DNA of 64,000 bases, taken from NCBI GenBank assembly GCA_905221325.1, contig CAJNCS010000005.1, positions 148,685-212,684 on the forward strand, given 5' to 3'. Made by a program: the position numbers and the translations under genes. The DNA comes from a bacterium (GTDB lineage: Bacteria; Bacillota; Bacilli; Lactobacillales; Streptococcaceae). Positions within the stretch are counted from its first letter, which is position 1. Every line of letters starts with the position of its first letter. This document shows positions 54,972 to 63,995 of this stretch, one piece after another. Under the pieces are notes generated by a model. The model was not told the origin of the DNA. It searched no databases and was given only the letters and a program-made list of their open reading frames with translations.

Positions 54972-55514
54972 ATGGCAAATCGTTTAAAAGAAAAATATCT
55001 TAATGAAGTAGTTCCTGCTTTGACAGAACAATTCAACTACTCATCAGTGATGGCTGTGCCTAAAGTAGATAAGATCGTTTTGAACATGGGTGTTGGTGAA
55101 GCTGTATCAAACGCTAAAAGCCTTGAAAAAGCTGCTGAAGAATTGGCACTTATCTCAGGTCAAAAACCACTTATCACTAAAGCTAAAAAATCAATCGCCG
55201 GCTTCCGTCTTCGTGAAGGTGTAGCGATCGGTGCAAAAGTTACCCTTCGTGGTGAACGTATGTACGAATTCTTGGACAAATTGGTTTCAGTTTCACTTCC
55301 ACGTGTGCGTGACTTCCACGGTGTTCCAACAAAATCATTTGATGGACGCGGAAACTACACTCTTGGTGTGAAAGAACAATTGATCTTCCCAGAAATCAAC
55401 TTTGATGACGTTGACAAAACTCGTGGTCTTGACATCGTTATCGTAACAACTGCTAACACTGACGAAGAGTCACGTGCATTGCTTACAGGCCTTGGAATGC
55501 CTTTTGCAAAATAA
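54972..55514 (+). CDS. rplE: 50S ribosomal protein L5
   Basis: 180 aa. [19 protein letters not shown] and [20 protein letters not shown]. Binds 5S rRNA. RBS AAAGGAG. Followed 17 bases later by rpsN. Confidence 0.98.
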   Translation: MANRLKEKYLNEVVPALTEQFNYSSVMAVPKVDKIVLNMGVGEAVSNAKSLEKAAEELALISGQKPLITKAKKSIAGFRLREGVAIGAKVTLRGERMYEFLDKLVSVSLPRVRDFHGVPTKSFDGRGNYTLGVKEQLIFPEINFDDVDKTRGLDIVIVTTANTDEESRALLTGLGMPFAK

Positions 55515-55531
55515 TATAGGAGGTAAATCTA

Positions 55532-55717
55532 ATGGCTAAAAAATCAATGATTGCTAAGAACAAACGTCCAGCGAAGTTCTCTACTCAAGCTTATACTCGT
55601 TGTGAAAAATGTGGTCGTCCACATTCAGTTTACCGCAAATTTAAACTTTGCCGTGTTTGCTTCCGTGAATTAGCTTACAAAGGACAAATTCCTGGTGTAA
55701 CAAAAGCATCTTGGTAA
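55532..55717 (+). CDS. rpsN: 30S ribosomal protein S14, zinc type
   Basis: 61 aa, the short (type Z) form with two CxxC pairs (CEKC and CRVC) 12 residues apart. [16 protein letters not shown] start. Zinc-free long S14 paralogues exist in some streptococci for zinc starvation; none is here. RBS AGGAGG. Confidence 0.98.
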
Positions 55718-55723
55718 TATCAT

Positions 55724-55827
55724 GATACAAAGAGCGTAACAACCACAGCAAAAATAGGAGATTTGGTGTAGGAGCGATGCTCCAAAACAAATCTATCTTT
55801 TTTGCCTAGGTTGTAGCTCGTGTTCAA
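55724..55827 (+). repeat. Structured repeat element, copy A (rpsN-rpsH spacer)
   Basis: 104 nt beginning GATACAAAGAGCGT and ending TAGCTCGTGTTCAA. Nested pairing: GAGC/GCTC, ACAACC/GGTTGT (55739-55744 with 55809-55814), GCAAAAA/TTTTTGC (55748-55754 with 55799-55805), AGATTTG/CAAATCT (55759-55765 with 55788-55794), GGAGC/GCTCC. Same termini and shape as copy B at 56336. May be an RNA motif or a RUP/MITE-like mobile repeat. Confidence 0.75.
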
Positions 55828-55930
55828 ATAAGAGCTCTCTCATTTGAATGTGTCAATACTATCTGAGCCCAGCTCAATCATTAACTAGCAAGTGCAACTT
55901 GCAAACTACTAGTAAGAGGAGAAAAACAAA
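55828..55930 (+). other. Further hairpins before rpsH
   Basis: CTAGCAAGT-GCA-ACTTGC and an AAGAG/CTCTC stem lie in the remaining spacer; no ORF. RBS AGAGGAGAA precedes rpsH. Confidence 0.5.
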
Positions 55931-56329
55931 ATGGTTATGACTGACCCAATCGCAGACTTCCTAACTCGTATTCGTAACGCTAACCAAGCGAAACACGAAG
56001 TACTTGAAGTACCTGCATCAAACATCAAAAAAGGGATTGCTGAAATCCTTAAACGCGAAGGTTTTGTTAAGAACGTAGAAATCATCGAAGATGACAAACA
56101 AGGCATCATCCGTGTTTTCCTTAAATACGGACCAAACGGTGAAAAAGTTATCACTAACTTGAAACGTGTTTCTAAACCAGGACTTCGTGTCTACAAAAAA
56201 CGTGAAGATCTTCCAAAAGTTCTTAACGGGCTTGGAATTGCTATCCTTTCAACTTCTGAAGGTTTGCTTACTGATAAAGAAGCTCGCCAAAAGAACGTTG
56301 GTGGAGAAGTTATCGCTTACGTTTGGTAA
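55931..56329 (+). CDS. rpsH: 30S ribosomal protein S8
   Basis: 132 aa. [19 protein letters not shown] start; [19 protein letters not shown] is the rRNA-binding C-terminal motif. S8 is the autoregulator of the spc operon in E. coli. It is flanked on both sides by copies of the same structured element. Confidence 0.98.
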   Translation: MVMTDPIADFLTRIRNANQAKHEVLEVPASNIKKGIAEILKREGFVKNVEIIEDDKQGIIRVFLKYGPNGEKVITNLKRVSKPGLRVYKKREDLPKVLNGLGIAILSTSEGLLTDKEARQKNVGGEVIAYVW

Positions 56330-56335
56330 AATCAA

Positions 56336-56440
56336 GATACAAAGAGCGTCATGGGCAATGTGAAAATAGGAAATCTGACAAAGAGTGTTAACACTCTAGG
56401 AAGATTTGTCTTTTTCACACAGACCATAGCTCGTGTTCAA
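56336..56440 (+). repeat. Structured repeat element, copy B (after rpsH)
   Basis: 105 nt beginning GATACAAAGAGCGT and ending TAGCTCGTGTTCAA. Pairing: GAGC/GCTC, ATGG/CCAT (56351-56354 with 56424-56427), TGTGAAAA/TTTTCACA (56359-56366 with 56412-56419), AAATCT/AGATTT (56371-56376 with 56402-56407), AGAGTG-TTAA-CACTCT. Stem sequences differ from copy A while pairing is kept. Confidence 0.75.
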
Positions 56441-56467
56441 TTTAGCTGATTTACTGATCAGCTAAAT
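56441..56467 (+). other. Hairpin upstream of the 59-aa ORF
   Basis: TTTAGCTGAT-TTACTG-ATCAGCTAAA, 10 perfect bp, no T run after it. Confidence 0.65.
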
Positions 56468-56495
56468 AGAGAGTAAATTAGTTTAGGAGAAAAAG

Positions 56496-56675
56496 ATGAA
56501 AGCTACTGAATTGAATGAAAAACTTATTGTTGCAGAAGACGCTTTGGCTGAATTGTCAAAAGATGACCTTGTATCTCTTTTATGTGAAATTGGTTATAGT
56601 CCTGCGGCTATTGATGTATTGACAGAATATCAGGAGTTTGTCAAAGCCTTTCGAAAGAAACTAGGTTTGCTCTAA
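56496..56675 (+). CDS. 59-aa acidic protein within the spc operon
   Basis: MKATELNEKLIVAEDALAEL, then SKDDLVSLLCEIGYSPAAID and a basic tail FRKKLGLL. Good RBS (TTAGGAGAAA) and position between rpsH and rplF make it a real gene; it is not one of the universal spc genes. Predicted helical, single Cys. No known function; possibly ribosome-associated because of its location. Confidence 0.8.
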   Translation: MKATELNEKLIVAEDALAELSKDDLVSLLCEIGYSPAAIDVLTEYQEFVKAFRKKLGLL

Positions 56676-56737
56676 TCCGAATGCCCCCCGTGAAAACTGG
56701 CCATTCTGGCCTGACAATTTAACAGGAGAAAATAAAC

Positions 56738-57274
56738 ATGTCACGTATTGGTAATAAAGTTATCGTGTTGCCTGCTGGTGTTGAACTCACTAACAATGAC
56801 AACGTTGTAACTGTAAAAGGACCTAAAGGAGAACTTACTCGTGAGTTCTCAAAAGATATTGAAATTCGTGTGGAAGGTACTGAAGTAACTCTTCACCGTC
56901 CAAACGATTCAAAAGAAATGAAAACAATCCACGGAACTACTCGTGCCCTTTTGAACAACATGGTTGTTGGTGTATCAGAAGGATTCAAGAAAGAACTTGA
57001 AATGCGTGGGGTTGGTTACCGTGCACAACTTCAAGGTAAAAAACTTGTTTTGGCTGTTGGTAAATCTCATCCAGATGAAGTTGAAGCTCCAGAAGGAATT
57101 ACTTTTGAACTTCCAAACCCAACAACAATCGTTGTTAGCGGAATTTCAAAAGAAGTAGTTGGTCAAACAGCTGCTTACGTACGTAGCCTTCGCTCACCAG
57201 AACCATATAAAGGTAAAGGTATCCGTTACGTTGGCGAATATGTTCGTCTTAAAGAAGGTAAAACAGGTAAATAA
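56738..57274 (+). CDS. rplF: 50S ribosomal protein L6
   Basis: 178 aa. [18 protein letters not shown] start and [19 protein letters not shown], the C-terminal signature. RBS ACAGGAGAA. The 83-base gap after it has hairpins GTGGTTGA/TCAACCAC and TGTGC/GCACA. Confidence 0.98.
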   Translation: MSRIGNKVIVLPAGVELTNNDNVVTVKGPKGELTREFSKDIEIRVEGTEVTLHRPNDSKEMKTIHGTTRALLNNMVVGVSEGFKKELEMRGVGYRAQLQGKKLVLAVGKSHPDEVEAPEGITFELPNPTTIVVSGISKEVVGQTAAYVRSLRSPEPYKGKGIRYVGEYVRLKEGKTGK

Positions 57275-57357
57275 TGGTGAGTGGTTGATTTTCAACCACC
57301 GACCTATTTTCCAACTTTGTGCATAGCACACGATTTAAAACTAAAGAGGTGAAAACT

Positions 57358-57714
57358 GTGATTTCTAAACCAGATAAAAACAAACTCCGCCAAAAACGCC
57401 ACCGTCGCGTTCGCGGAAAACTCTCTGGAACTGCTGATCGCCCACGTTTGAACGTATTTCGTTCTAATACAGGCATCTACGCTCAAGTGATTGATGACGT
57501 AGCGGGTGTAACGCTCGCAAGTGCTTCAACTCTTGACAAAGAAGTTTCAAAAGGAACTAAAACTGAACAAGCCGTTGCTGTCGGTAAACTCGTTGCAGAA
57601 CGTGCAAATGCTAAAGGTATTTCAGAAGTGGTGTTCGACCGCGGTGGATATCTATATCACGGACGTGTGAAAGCTTTGGCTGATGCAGCTCGTGAAAACG
57701 GATTGAAATTCTAA
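57358..57714 (+). CDS. rplR: 50S ribosomal protein L18
   Basis: 118 aa from a GTG ([20 protein letters not shown]) preceded by AGAGGTG; the frame extends 13 codons upstream but without a family match. Binds 5S rRNA with L5. Confidence 0.97.
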
Positions 57715-57731
57715 TAGGAGGACACTAGAAA

Positions 57732-58226
57732 ATGGCATTTAAAGACAATGCAGTTGAATTAGAAGAACGCGTAGTTGCTGTCAACCGTGTTACAAAAGTT
57801 GTTAAAGGTGGACGTCGTCTTCGTTTCGCAGCTCTTGTTGTTGTTGGTGACCACAACGGTCGCGTAGGATTTGGTACTGGTAAAGCTCAAGAAGTTCCAG
57901 AAGCAATCCGTAAAGCAGTAGAAGATGCTAAGAAAAACTTGATTGAAGTTCCTATGGTTGGAACAACAATCCCACACGAAGTTCTTTCAGAATTTGGTGG
58001 AGCTAAAGTATTGTTGAAACCTGCTGTAGAAGGTTCTGGAGTTGCCGCTGGTGGTGCAGTTCGTGCCGTTGTGGAATTGGCAGGTGTGGCAGATATTACA
58101 TCTAAATCACTTGGTTCTAACACTCCAATCAACATTGTTCGTGCAACTGTTGAAGGTTTGAAACAATTGAAACGCGCTGAAGAAGTTGCTGCCCTTCGTG
58201 GTATTTCAGTTTCTGATTTGGCATAA
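57732..58226 (+). CDS. rpsE: 30S ribosomal protein S5
   Basis: 164 aa. [20 protein letters not shown] and [20 protein letters not shown]. Located at the mRNA entry site; spectinomycin-resistance region reads as usual. RBS AGGAGG. Confidence 0.98.
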   Translation: MAFKDNAVELEERVVAVNRVTKVVKGGRRLRFAALVVVGDHNGRVGFGTGKAQEVPEAIRKAVEDAKKNLIEVPMVGTTIPHEVLSEFGGAKVLLKPAVEGSGVAAGGAVRAVVELAGVADITSKSLGSNTPINIVRATVEGLKQLKRAEEVAALRGISVSDLA

Positions 58227-58239
58227 GAAAGGGGATAAA

Positions 58240-58422
58240 ATGGCTCAAATTAAAATTACTTTGACTAAGTCTCCAATCGGACGCATTCCATCACAACGTA
58301 AAACTGTTGTAGCACTTGGACTTGGCAAATTGAACAGCTCTGTTATCAAAGAAGACAACGCTGCTATCCGTGGTATGATCACTGCAGTATCTCACTTGGT
58401 AACAGTTGAAGAAGTAAACTAA
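58240..58422 (+). CDS. rpmD: 50S ribosomal protein L30
   Basis: 60 aa from [20 protein letters not shown] with GAAAGGGG upstream; the longer frame to 58186 overlaps rpsE and is not used. Full length for the family. Confidence 0.97.
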   Translation: MAQIKITLTKSPIGRIPSQRKTVVALGLGKLNSSVIKEDNAAIRGMITAVSHLVTVEEVN

Positions 58423-58429
58423 TGAATTT

Positions 58430-58545
58430 TTAGGGGATGTGGCAATACTCATCCCCTAAAACTAGATATAGTCATCTAAGATGACGAATGTATAGGCGAG
58501 TTGATAAGGGAGACAACCTTTTCTCTCTTATCGGCGCTAGCATTT
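58430..58545 (+). other. Hairpin-rich spacer rpmD-rplO
   Basis: AGGGGATG/CATCCCCT, GTCATC-TAA-GATGAC and GATAAGGGAGA/TCTCTCTTATC follow each other in the 144-base spacer. No T runs. Confidence 0.6.
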
Positions 58546-58566
58546 TACAAAAGAGGAGAAAAAATA

Positions 58567-59007
58567 ATGAAACTTCATGAATTGAAACCTGCAGAAGGTT
58601 CTCGTAAAGTACGTAACCGTGTTGGTCGTGGTACTTCATCAGGTAACGGTAAAACATCTGGTCGCGGTCAAAAAGGTCAAAAAGCTCGTAGCGGTGGCGG
58701 AGTTCGCCTTGGTTTTGAAGGTGGACAAACTCCATTGTTCCGTCGTCTTCCAAAACGTGGATTCACTAACATCAACGCTAAAGAATACGCAATTGTAAAT
58801 CTTGATCAATTGAACGTTTTTGAAGATGGTACTGAAGTTACTCCAGTTGTTCTTATCGAAGCAGGAATTGTAAAGGCTGAGAAATCAGGCGTTAAAATTC
58901 TTGGTAACGGTGAGTTGACTAAGAAGTTGACTGTGAAAGCAGCTAAATTCTCAAAAACAGCTGAAGAAGCTATCACTGCTAAAGGTGGTTCAGTAGAAGT
59001 CATCTAG
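58567..59007 (+). CDS. rplO: 50S ribosomal protein L15
   Basis: 146 aa from [20 protein letters not shown] with AGAGGAGAAA upstream; the frame is open 22 codons further. Gly-rich N-terminal region [20 protein letters not shown] typical of L15. Twelve bases before secY. Confidence 0.97.
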   Translation: MKLHELKPAEGSRKVRNRVGRGTSSGNGKTSGRGQKGQKARSGGGVRLGFEGGQTPLFRRLPKRGFTNINAKEYAIVNLDQLNVFEDGTEVTPVVLIEAGIVKAEKSGVKILGNGELTKKLTVKAAKFSKTAEEAITAKGGSVEVI

Positions 59008-59018
59008 AGAGGTGACCT

Positions 59019-60329
59019 ATGTTTTTTAAATTATTAAAAGAGGCCCTCAAGGTTAAGAAAGTACGATCAAAAATTCTCTTTACGATTTTTATCATACTTG
59101 TCTTCCGTATCGGGACTAGTATTACTGTACCAGGTGTGAATGCAAAAAGTCTGGAAGCTTTGAGTGGATTATCCTTCTTAAACATGCTTAGTTTAGTTTC
59201 AGGGAATGCCATGAAGAACTTCTCGGTTTTTGCACTCGGTGTGAGTCCGTATATCACAGCTTCCATCGTTGTTCAATTGCTACAAATGGATATTGTTCCA
59301 AAGTTTGTAGAGTGGGGCAAGCAGGGGGAAGTAGGACGGAGAAAGATAAACCAAGCGACTCGTTATATTGCGCTTGTACTTGCGTTTGTGCAATCAATCG
59401 GAATCACTGCTGGTTTTAATACTCTATCTGGTGCAAAATTATTAACGACAGATCTAACCCCTCAAGTCTTTGTTACGATTGGTATTATCCTGACTGCAGG
59501 TACTATGATTGTTACTTGGCTAGGGGAGCAAATCACTGATAAGGGATATGGTAACGGGGTGTCTATGATTATCTTTGCAGGGATTGTGGCTTCAATTCCA
59601 GAGATGATTCATGGTATCTATGAGGACTATTTCGTCAATATTCCAAGTGATCGGTTGACGTCATCTATTATATTTGTCGTTATTCTCATTATCGCTGTCT
59701 TGTTGATTGTTTACTTTACAACATATGTACAACAGGCAGAATATAAAATTCCGATCCAATATACAAAAGTTGCTCAAGGTGCTCCATCCAGTTCTTACCT
59801 TCCTTTGAAGGTCAATCCTGCTGGTGTTATCCCAGTTATCTTTGCAAGTTCCATTACAGCAGCACCTGCGGCTATTCTTCAGTTTGTCAGCGCTACAGGT
59901 CATGATTGGGCTTGGGTACGTACAGCACAGGAAATGTTATCTACAACATCTCCAACAGGTGTTGCCATGTATGCACTGCTGATTATTCTCTTTACATTCT
60001 TCTATACATTTGTACAGATCAATCCAGAGAAAGCAGCAGAAAACTTGCAAAAGAGCGGAGCCTATATCCATGGTGTCCGTCCAGGTAAAGGAACGGAAGA
60101 GTTTATGTCAAAACTTCTTCGTCGCCTTGCAACCGTCGGTTCCCTTTTCCTTGGTGTGATTTCAATCTTGCCGATTGTAGCAAAAGATGTCTTTGGGCTC
60201 TCAGAAGCGGTTGCTTTTGGGGGAACTAGTCTTTTGATCATTATTTCGACAGGTATCGAAGGAATCAAACAGCTAGAAGGTTACCTATTGAAACGTAAGT
60301 ATGTTGGTTTCATGGACAAAACAGAATAA
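59019..60329 (+). CDS. secY: Protein translocase subunit SecY
   Basis: 436 aa, ten transmembrane helices. Channel protein for secreted and membrane proteins. The plug/helix-2 region (NAMKNFSVFALGVSPYITAS) and the C-terminal cytoplasmic loops (GVRPGKGTEEFMSKLLRRLA) that contact SecA and ribosomes are present. This is the housekeeping SecY, not accessory SecY2. RBS AGAGGTGA overlaps the rplO stop. Confidence 0.98.
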   Translation: MFFKLLKEALKVKKVRSKILFTIFIILVFRIGTSITVPGVNAKSLEALSGLSFLNMLSLVSGNAMKNFSVFALGVSPYITASIVVQLLQMDIVPKFVEWGKQGEVGRRKINQATRYIALVLAFVQSIGITAGFNTLSGAKLLTTDLTPQVFVTIGIILTAGTMIVTWLGEQITDKGYGNGVSMIIFAGIVASIPEMIHGIYEDYFVNIPSDRLTSSIIFVVILIIAVLLIVYFTTYVQQAEYKIPIQYTKVAQGAPSSSYLPLKVNPAGVIPVIFASSITAAPAAILQFVSATGHDWAWVRTAQEMLSTTSPTGVAMYALLIILFTFFYTFVQINPEKAAENLQKSGAYIHGVRPGKGTEEFMSKLLRRLATVGSLFLGVISILPIVAKDVFGLSEAVAFGGTSLLIIISTGIEGIKQLEGYLLKRKYVGFMDKTE

Positions 60330-60404
60330 AAGCAAGACTACTTTTGCTTAGAGAGTGGAGTATGAAGGTCTATCTATAAGAGAGACTTTCGTCTCCCCTC
60401 TTCT

Positions 60405-60461
60405 ATTTTGTTTTTAAATAGGAGTTGAAACTAGCTTTTTGCTTCTATTTAAATACAAAAT
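60405..60461 (+). repeat. 17-nt inverted repeat abutting the adk RBS
   Basis: ATTTTGTTTTTAAATAG (60405-60421) and CTATTTAAATACAAAAT (60445-60461) pair with one mismatch. The right arm ends where AAGGAG of adk begins. Confidence 0.65.
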
Positions 60462-60475
60462 AAGGAGATCAGATC

Positions 60476-61114
60476 ATGAATCTTTTGATTATGGGCTTAC
60501 CTGGAGCAGGTAAGGGAACGCAAGCAGCTAAAATTGTGGAGCAATTCCACGTGGCACACATTTCAACTGGAGATATGTTCCGTGCTGCTATGGCAAATCA
60601 AACTGAAATGGGTGTACTTGCAAAGTCATACATCGACAAAGGTGAGTTGGTTCCAGATGAAGTTACAAATGGTATTGTTAAAGAACGTCTTTCTCAGGAC
60701 GATATCAAAGAAACAGGTTTCTTGTTAGATGGTTACCCACGTACGATTGAACAAGCTTATGCTTTGGACAAAACGTTGGCGGAACTTGGTATTGAATTGG
60801 AAGGTGTGATTAATATCGAAGTGAACCCAGACTGTCTCTTGGAACGTTTGAGTGGCCGTATTATCCACCGCGAAACAGGTGAAACCTTCCACAAAGTTTT
60901 CAACCCACCAGTTGACTACAAAGAAGAAGATTACTACCAACGTGAAGATGACAAACCTGAGACTGTTAAACGTCGTTTGGATGTCAATATCGCCCAAGGT
61001 GAACCGATCATTGCTCACTATCGTGCCAAAGGTTTGGTTCACGATATCGAAGGAAATCAAGATATCAATGATGTGTTTAAAGACATCGAAAAAGTATTGA
61101 CAAATTTGAAATAA
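60476..61114 (+). CDS. adk: Adenylate kinase
   Basis: 212 aa. P-loop [12 protein letters not shown], nucleotide motif LLDGYPRT. The LID region ([19 protein letters not shown]) has no zinc-binding Cys, as in other streptococcal enzymes. Interconverts ADP with ATP and AMP. RBS AAGGAG eight bases before the ATG. Confidence 0.97.
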   Translation: MNLLIMGLPGAGKGTQAAKIVEQFHVAHISTGDMFRAAMANQTEMGVLAKSYIDKGELVPDEVTNGIVKERLSQDDIKETGFLLDGYPRTIEQAYALDKTLAELGIELEGVINIEVNPDCLLERLSGRIIHRETGETFHKVFNPPVDYKEEDYYQREDDKPETVKRRLDVNIAQGEPIIAHYRAKGLVHDIEGNQDINDVFKDIEKVLTNLK

Positions 61115-61129
61115 AGCGTTTTTCACACT

Positions 61130-61158
61130 TGCAAAAAATCGCTACAAATGTTATACTG
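61130..61158 (+). promoter_or_regulatory. Internal promoter before infA
   Basis: TTGCAA, 17 bases, TATACT with extended TGt. It can drive infA-rpmJ-rpsM-rpsK-rpoA-rplQ independently of the S10 promoter. Confidence 0.75.
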
Positions 61159-61230
61159 AAATAGTCTGACTTATAATTGTTGTCTCTGTGTCTAGAGGCA
61201 TCAAATCGAAATTTATGGAGGTGCTTTTGC

Positions 61231-61449
61231 GTGGCAAAAGACGATGTGATTGAAGTTGAAGGCAAAGTAGTCGATACAATGCCTAACGCAATGTTTACGG
61301 TTGAACTTGAAAATGGACATCAGATTTTAGCAACAGTTTCTGGTAAAATTCGTAAAAACTATATTCGTATTTTAGCGGGAGATCGTGTTACTGTCGAGAT
61401 GAGTCCATATGACTTGACACGTGGACGTATCACTTACCGCTTTAAATAA
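61231..61449 (+). CDS. infA: Translation initiation factor IF-1
   Basis: 72 aa, GTG start ([20 protein letters not shown]) behind GGAGGTG; the frame continues upstream to 61177 without an RBS. S1-like OB fold with [18 protein letters not shown]. First gene after the internal promoter. Confidence 0.97.
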   Translation: MAKDDVIEVEGKVVDTMPNAMFTVELENGHQILATVSGKIRKNYIRILAGDRVTVEMSPYDLTRGRITYRFK

Positions 61450-61473
61450 TCGAAAAACTTGGAGGGATAAGAA

Positions 61474-61590
61474 ATGAAAGTAAGACCATCGGTCAAACCA
61501 ATTTGCGAATACTGTAAAGTAATTCGTCGTAATGGCCGTGTTATGGTAATTTGCCCAGCAAATCCAAAACACAAACAACGTCAAGGATAA
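61474..61590 (+). CDS. rpmJ: 50S ribosomal protein L36
   Basis: 38 aa: [20 protein letters not shown], then [18 protein letters not shown]. Zinc-binding Cys/Cys/Cys/His set (C11, C14, C27, H33) intact. RBS GGAGGGATAAG. Confidence 0.97.
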
Positions 61591-61607
61591 GATAGAAAGG
61601 AGAAAAC

Positions 61608-61973
61608 ATGGCTCGTATTGCTGGAGTTGACATTCCAAATGACAAACGCGTAGTAATCTCATTGACTTACGTTTATGGTATCGGACTTGCAACATCTAAG
61701 AAAATTTTGGCTGCTGCTGGAATCTCAGAAGATGTTCGTGTACGTGACCTTACATCAGATCAAGAAGATGCTATCCGTCGTGAAGTGGATGCAATCAAAG
61801 TTGAAGGTGACCTTCGTCGTGAAGTAAACTTGAACATCAAACGTTTGATGGAAATCGGTTCTTACCGTGGTATTCGTCACCGTCGTGGACTTCCTGTCCG
61901 TGGACAAAACACTAAAAACAACGCTCGCACTCGCAAAGGTAAAGCTGTTGCGATTGCTGGTAAGAAAAAATAA
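61608..61973 (+). CDS. rpsM: 30S ribosomal protein S13
   Basis: 121 aa. [20 protein letters not shown] start and [21 protein letters not shown]-terminal tail that reaches the tRNA sites. RBS AAAGGAGAA. Confidence 0.98.
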
Positions 61974-61990
61974 TATAGGAGGTAAAAGTC

Positions 61991-62374
61991 TTGGCTAAAC
62001 CAACACGTAAACGTCGTGTGAAAAAGAATATCGAATCTGGTATTGCTCATATTCACGCTACATTTAATAACACTATTGTTATGATTACTGATGTGCATGG
62101 TAATGCAATTGCTTGGTCATCAGCAGGTGCTCTTGGTTTCAAAGGTTCTCGTAAATCTACACCGTTCGCTGCTCAAATGGCTTCTGAAGCTGCTGCTAAA
62201 TCTGCACAAGAACACGGTCTTAAATCAGTTGAAGTTACTGTAAAAGGTCCAGGTTCTGGTCGTGAGTCAGCTATTCGTGCGCTTGCTGCCGCTGGTCTTG
62301 AAGTAACAGCAATTCGTGATGTGACTCCAGTGCCACACAATGGTGCTCGTCCTCCAAAACGTCGCCGTGTATAA
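61991..62374 (+). CDS. rpsK: 30S ribosomal protein S11
   Basis: 127 aa, TTG start ([20 protein letters not shown]) behind TAGGAGGT; a rare start codon offset by a strong SD. Conserved GHKSTP-like [13 protein letters not shown] and [13 protein letters not shown]. Confidence 0.97.
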
Positions 62375-62416
62375 TCATTGCATTACACTGCTTTTCGTTT
62401 AAGAGGGAGTAACTAA

Positions 62417-63352
62417 ATGATCGAGTTTGAAAAACCAAATATAACAAAAATTGATGAAAATAAAGATTATGGCAAGTTTGTAATCGAACCGCTTGAACGT
62501 GGCTACGGTACAACTCTTGGTAACTCTCTTCGTCGTGTACTACTAGCTTCTCTACCAGGAGCAGCAGTGACATCTATCAACATTGAAGGTGTCTTGCATG
62601 AGTTCGACACAGTTCCAGGTGTTCGTGAAGACGTGATGCAAATCATTCTGAACATTAAAGGGATTGCAGTGAAATCATACGTTGAAGACGAAAAAATCAT
62701 TGAACTTGACGTTGAAGGTCCTGCTGAAATTACAGCTGGAGACATTTTGACTGACAGTGATATTGAGATTGTAAATCCAGATCATTATCTCTTTACAATT
62801 GGTGAAGGTTCTTCTCTAAAAGCGACAATGACTGTTAACAGTGGTCGTGGATATGTACCTGCTGATGAAAACAAAAAAGATAATGCACCAGTTGGAACAC
62901 TTGCTGTAGATTCTATTTATACACCAGTTACAAAAGTCAACTATCAAGTTGAACCTGCTCGTGTAGGTAGCAACGATGGTTTTGACAAATTAACCCTTGA
63001 AATCTTGACTAATGGAACAATTATTCCAGAAGATGCTTTAGGGCTTTCAGCACGAATCTTGACAGAACATCTTGATTTGTTTACAAATCTTACTGAGATT
63101 GCTAAGTCAACTGAAGTGATGAAAGAAGCTGATACTGAATCTGACGATCGTATTTTGGATCGTACGATTGAGGAACTGGACTTGTCTGTGCGTTCATACA
63201 ACTGTTTGAAACGTGCCGGTATCAACACTGTGCATGATTTGACAGAAAAATCTGAAGCAGAGATGATGAAAGTACGAAATCTTGGACGCAAGAGTTTGGA
63301 AGAAGTGAAACTCAAACTCATTGACTTGGGTCTTGGATTAAAAGATAAATAA
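62417..63352 (+). CDS. rpoA: DNA-directed RNA polymerase alpha subunit
   Basis: 311 aa. N-terminal dimerisation domain 1-230 ([20 protein letters not shown]), flexible linker, C-terminal domain 245-311 ([20 protein letters not shown] and [13 protein letters not shown]) which binds UP elements and Spx. RBS AGAGGGAG. Confidence 0.98.
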   Translation: MIEFEKPNITKIDENKDYGKFVIEPLERGYGTTLGNSLRRVLLASLPGAAVTSINIEGVLHEFDTVPGVREDVMQIILNIKGIAVKSYVEDEKIIELDVEGPAEITAGDILTDSDIEIVNPDHYLFTIGEGSSLKATMTVNSGRGYVPADENKKDNAPVGTLAVDSIYTPVTKVNYQVEPARVGSNDGFDKLTLEILTNGTIIPEDALGLSARILTEHLDLFTNLTEIAKSTEVMKEADTESDDRILDRTIEELDLSVRSYNCLKRAGINTVHDLTEKSEAEMMKVRNLGRKSLEEVKLKLIDLGLGLKDK

Positions 63353-63363
63353 AGGAGGAATAC

Positions 63364-63750
63364 ATGGCTTACCGTAAACTAGGACGCACTAGCTCACAAC
63401 GTAAAGCAATGCTTCGCGATTTGACAACTGACCTTTTGATCAACGAATCAATCGTGACAACTGAAGCTCGTGCTAAAGAAATCCGTAAAACTGTTGAAAA
63501 AATGATTACTCTAGGTAAACGTGGTGATTTGCATGCACGTCGTCAAGCAGCTGCTTTCGTACGTAATGAAATCGCATCTGAAAACTATGATGAAGCAACT
63601 GATAAGTACACTTCTACTACAGCACTTCAAAAATTGTTCTCAGAAATCGCACCTCGTTATGCTGAACGTAACGGTGGATACACTCGTATCCTTAAAACTG
63701 AACCACGTCGTGGTGATGCAGCGCCAATGGCGATCATCGAATTAGTATAA
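63364..63750 (+). CDS. rplQ: 50S ribosomal protein L17
   Basis: 128 aa. [20 protein letters not shown] start and [20 protein letters not shown] end. Last gene of the operon. RBS AAAGGAGGAA. Confidence 0.98.
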   Translation: MAYRKLGRTSSQRKAMLRDLTTDLLINESIVTTEARAKEIRKTVEKMITLGKRGDLHARRQAAAFVRNEIASENYDEATDKYTSTTALQKLFSEIAPRYAERNGGYTRILKTEPRRGDAAPMAIIELV

Positions 63751-63763
63751 AATCATCAATTTT

Positions 63764-63858
63764 GTTGAGTGTTATGATGATGGAGTCTTGTGCTCTTAGT
63801 CTAGCTCTGGTCTACCGCTGGGACTTCGGTCCTAGCGGGAACACTCATCATCATTTGA
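63764..63858 (+). ncRNA. L17 downstream element (L17DE)-like RNA
   Basis: Starts 14 bases after rplQ. A UUCG-capped hairpin CCGCTGGGAC-TTCG-GTCCTAGCGG is flanked by GAGTGTT (63767-63773) and AACACTC (63840-63846), and by ATGATGATG with CATCATCAT. Position and shape fit the L17DE motif known from Lactobacillales; assignment is from memory. Confidence 0.65.
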
Positions 63859-63865
63859 TAGGGTA

Positions 63866-63925
63866 GACGCTTGTTTACGAAATTGTTTTTTGTTTAAGAA
63901 CAACTTCGTAAGCAGGCGTTTTTGG
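63866..63925 (+). terminator. Terminator of the ribosomal operon
   Basis: ACGCTTGTTTACGAAATTGTT paired with AACAACTTCGTAAGCAGGCG (two wobbles, one mismatch), then TTTTTGG. Confidence 0.8.
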
Positions 63926-63966
63926 CTCTTTGTCAACTGTAGTGGGTTGAAGTCAGCTAAGATCGA

Positions 63967-63995
63967 GAAAGGACGAATTTCGTCCTTTCTTTTTT
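63967..63995 (+). terminator. Second terminator at the window edge
   Basis: GAAAGGACGA / TCGTCCTTTC followed by TTTTTT. The sequence between the two terminators (CAACTGTAGTGGGTTGAAG) may be a dispersed repeat; it is cut by the window end. Confidence 0.8.

Noticed and set aside
61501..61512. TTGCGAATA resembling a ComX box before rpsM
   Set aside because: Encodes the zinc-site residues Cys-Glu-Tyr of L36; coding coincidence.
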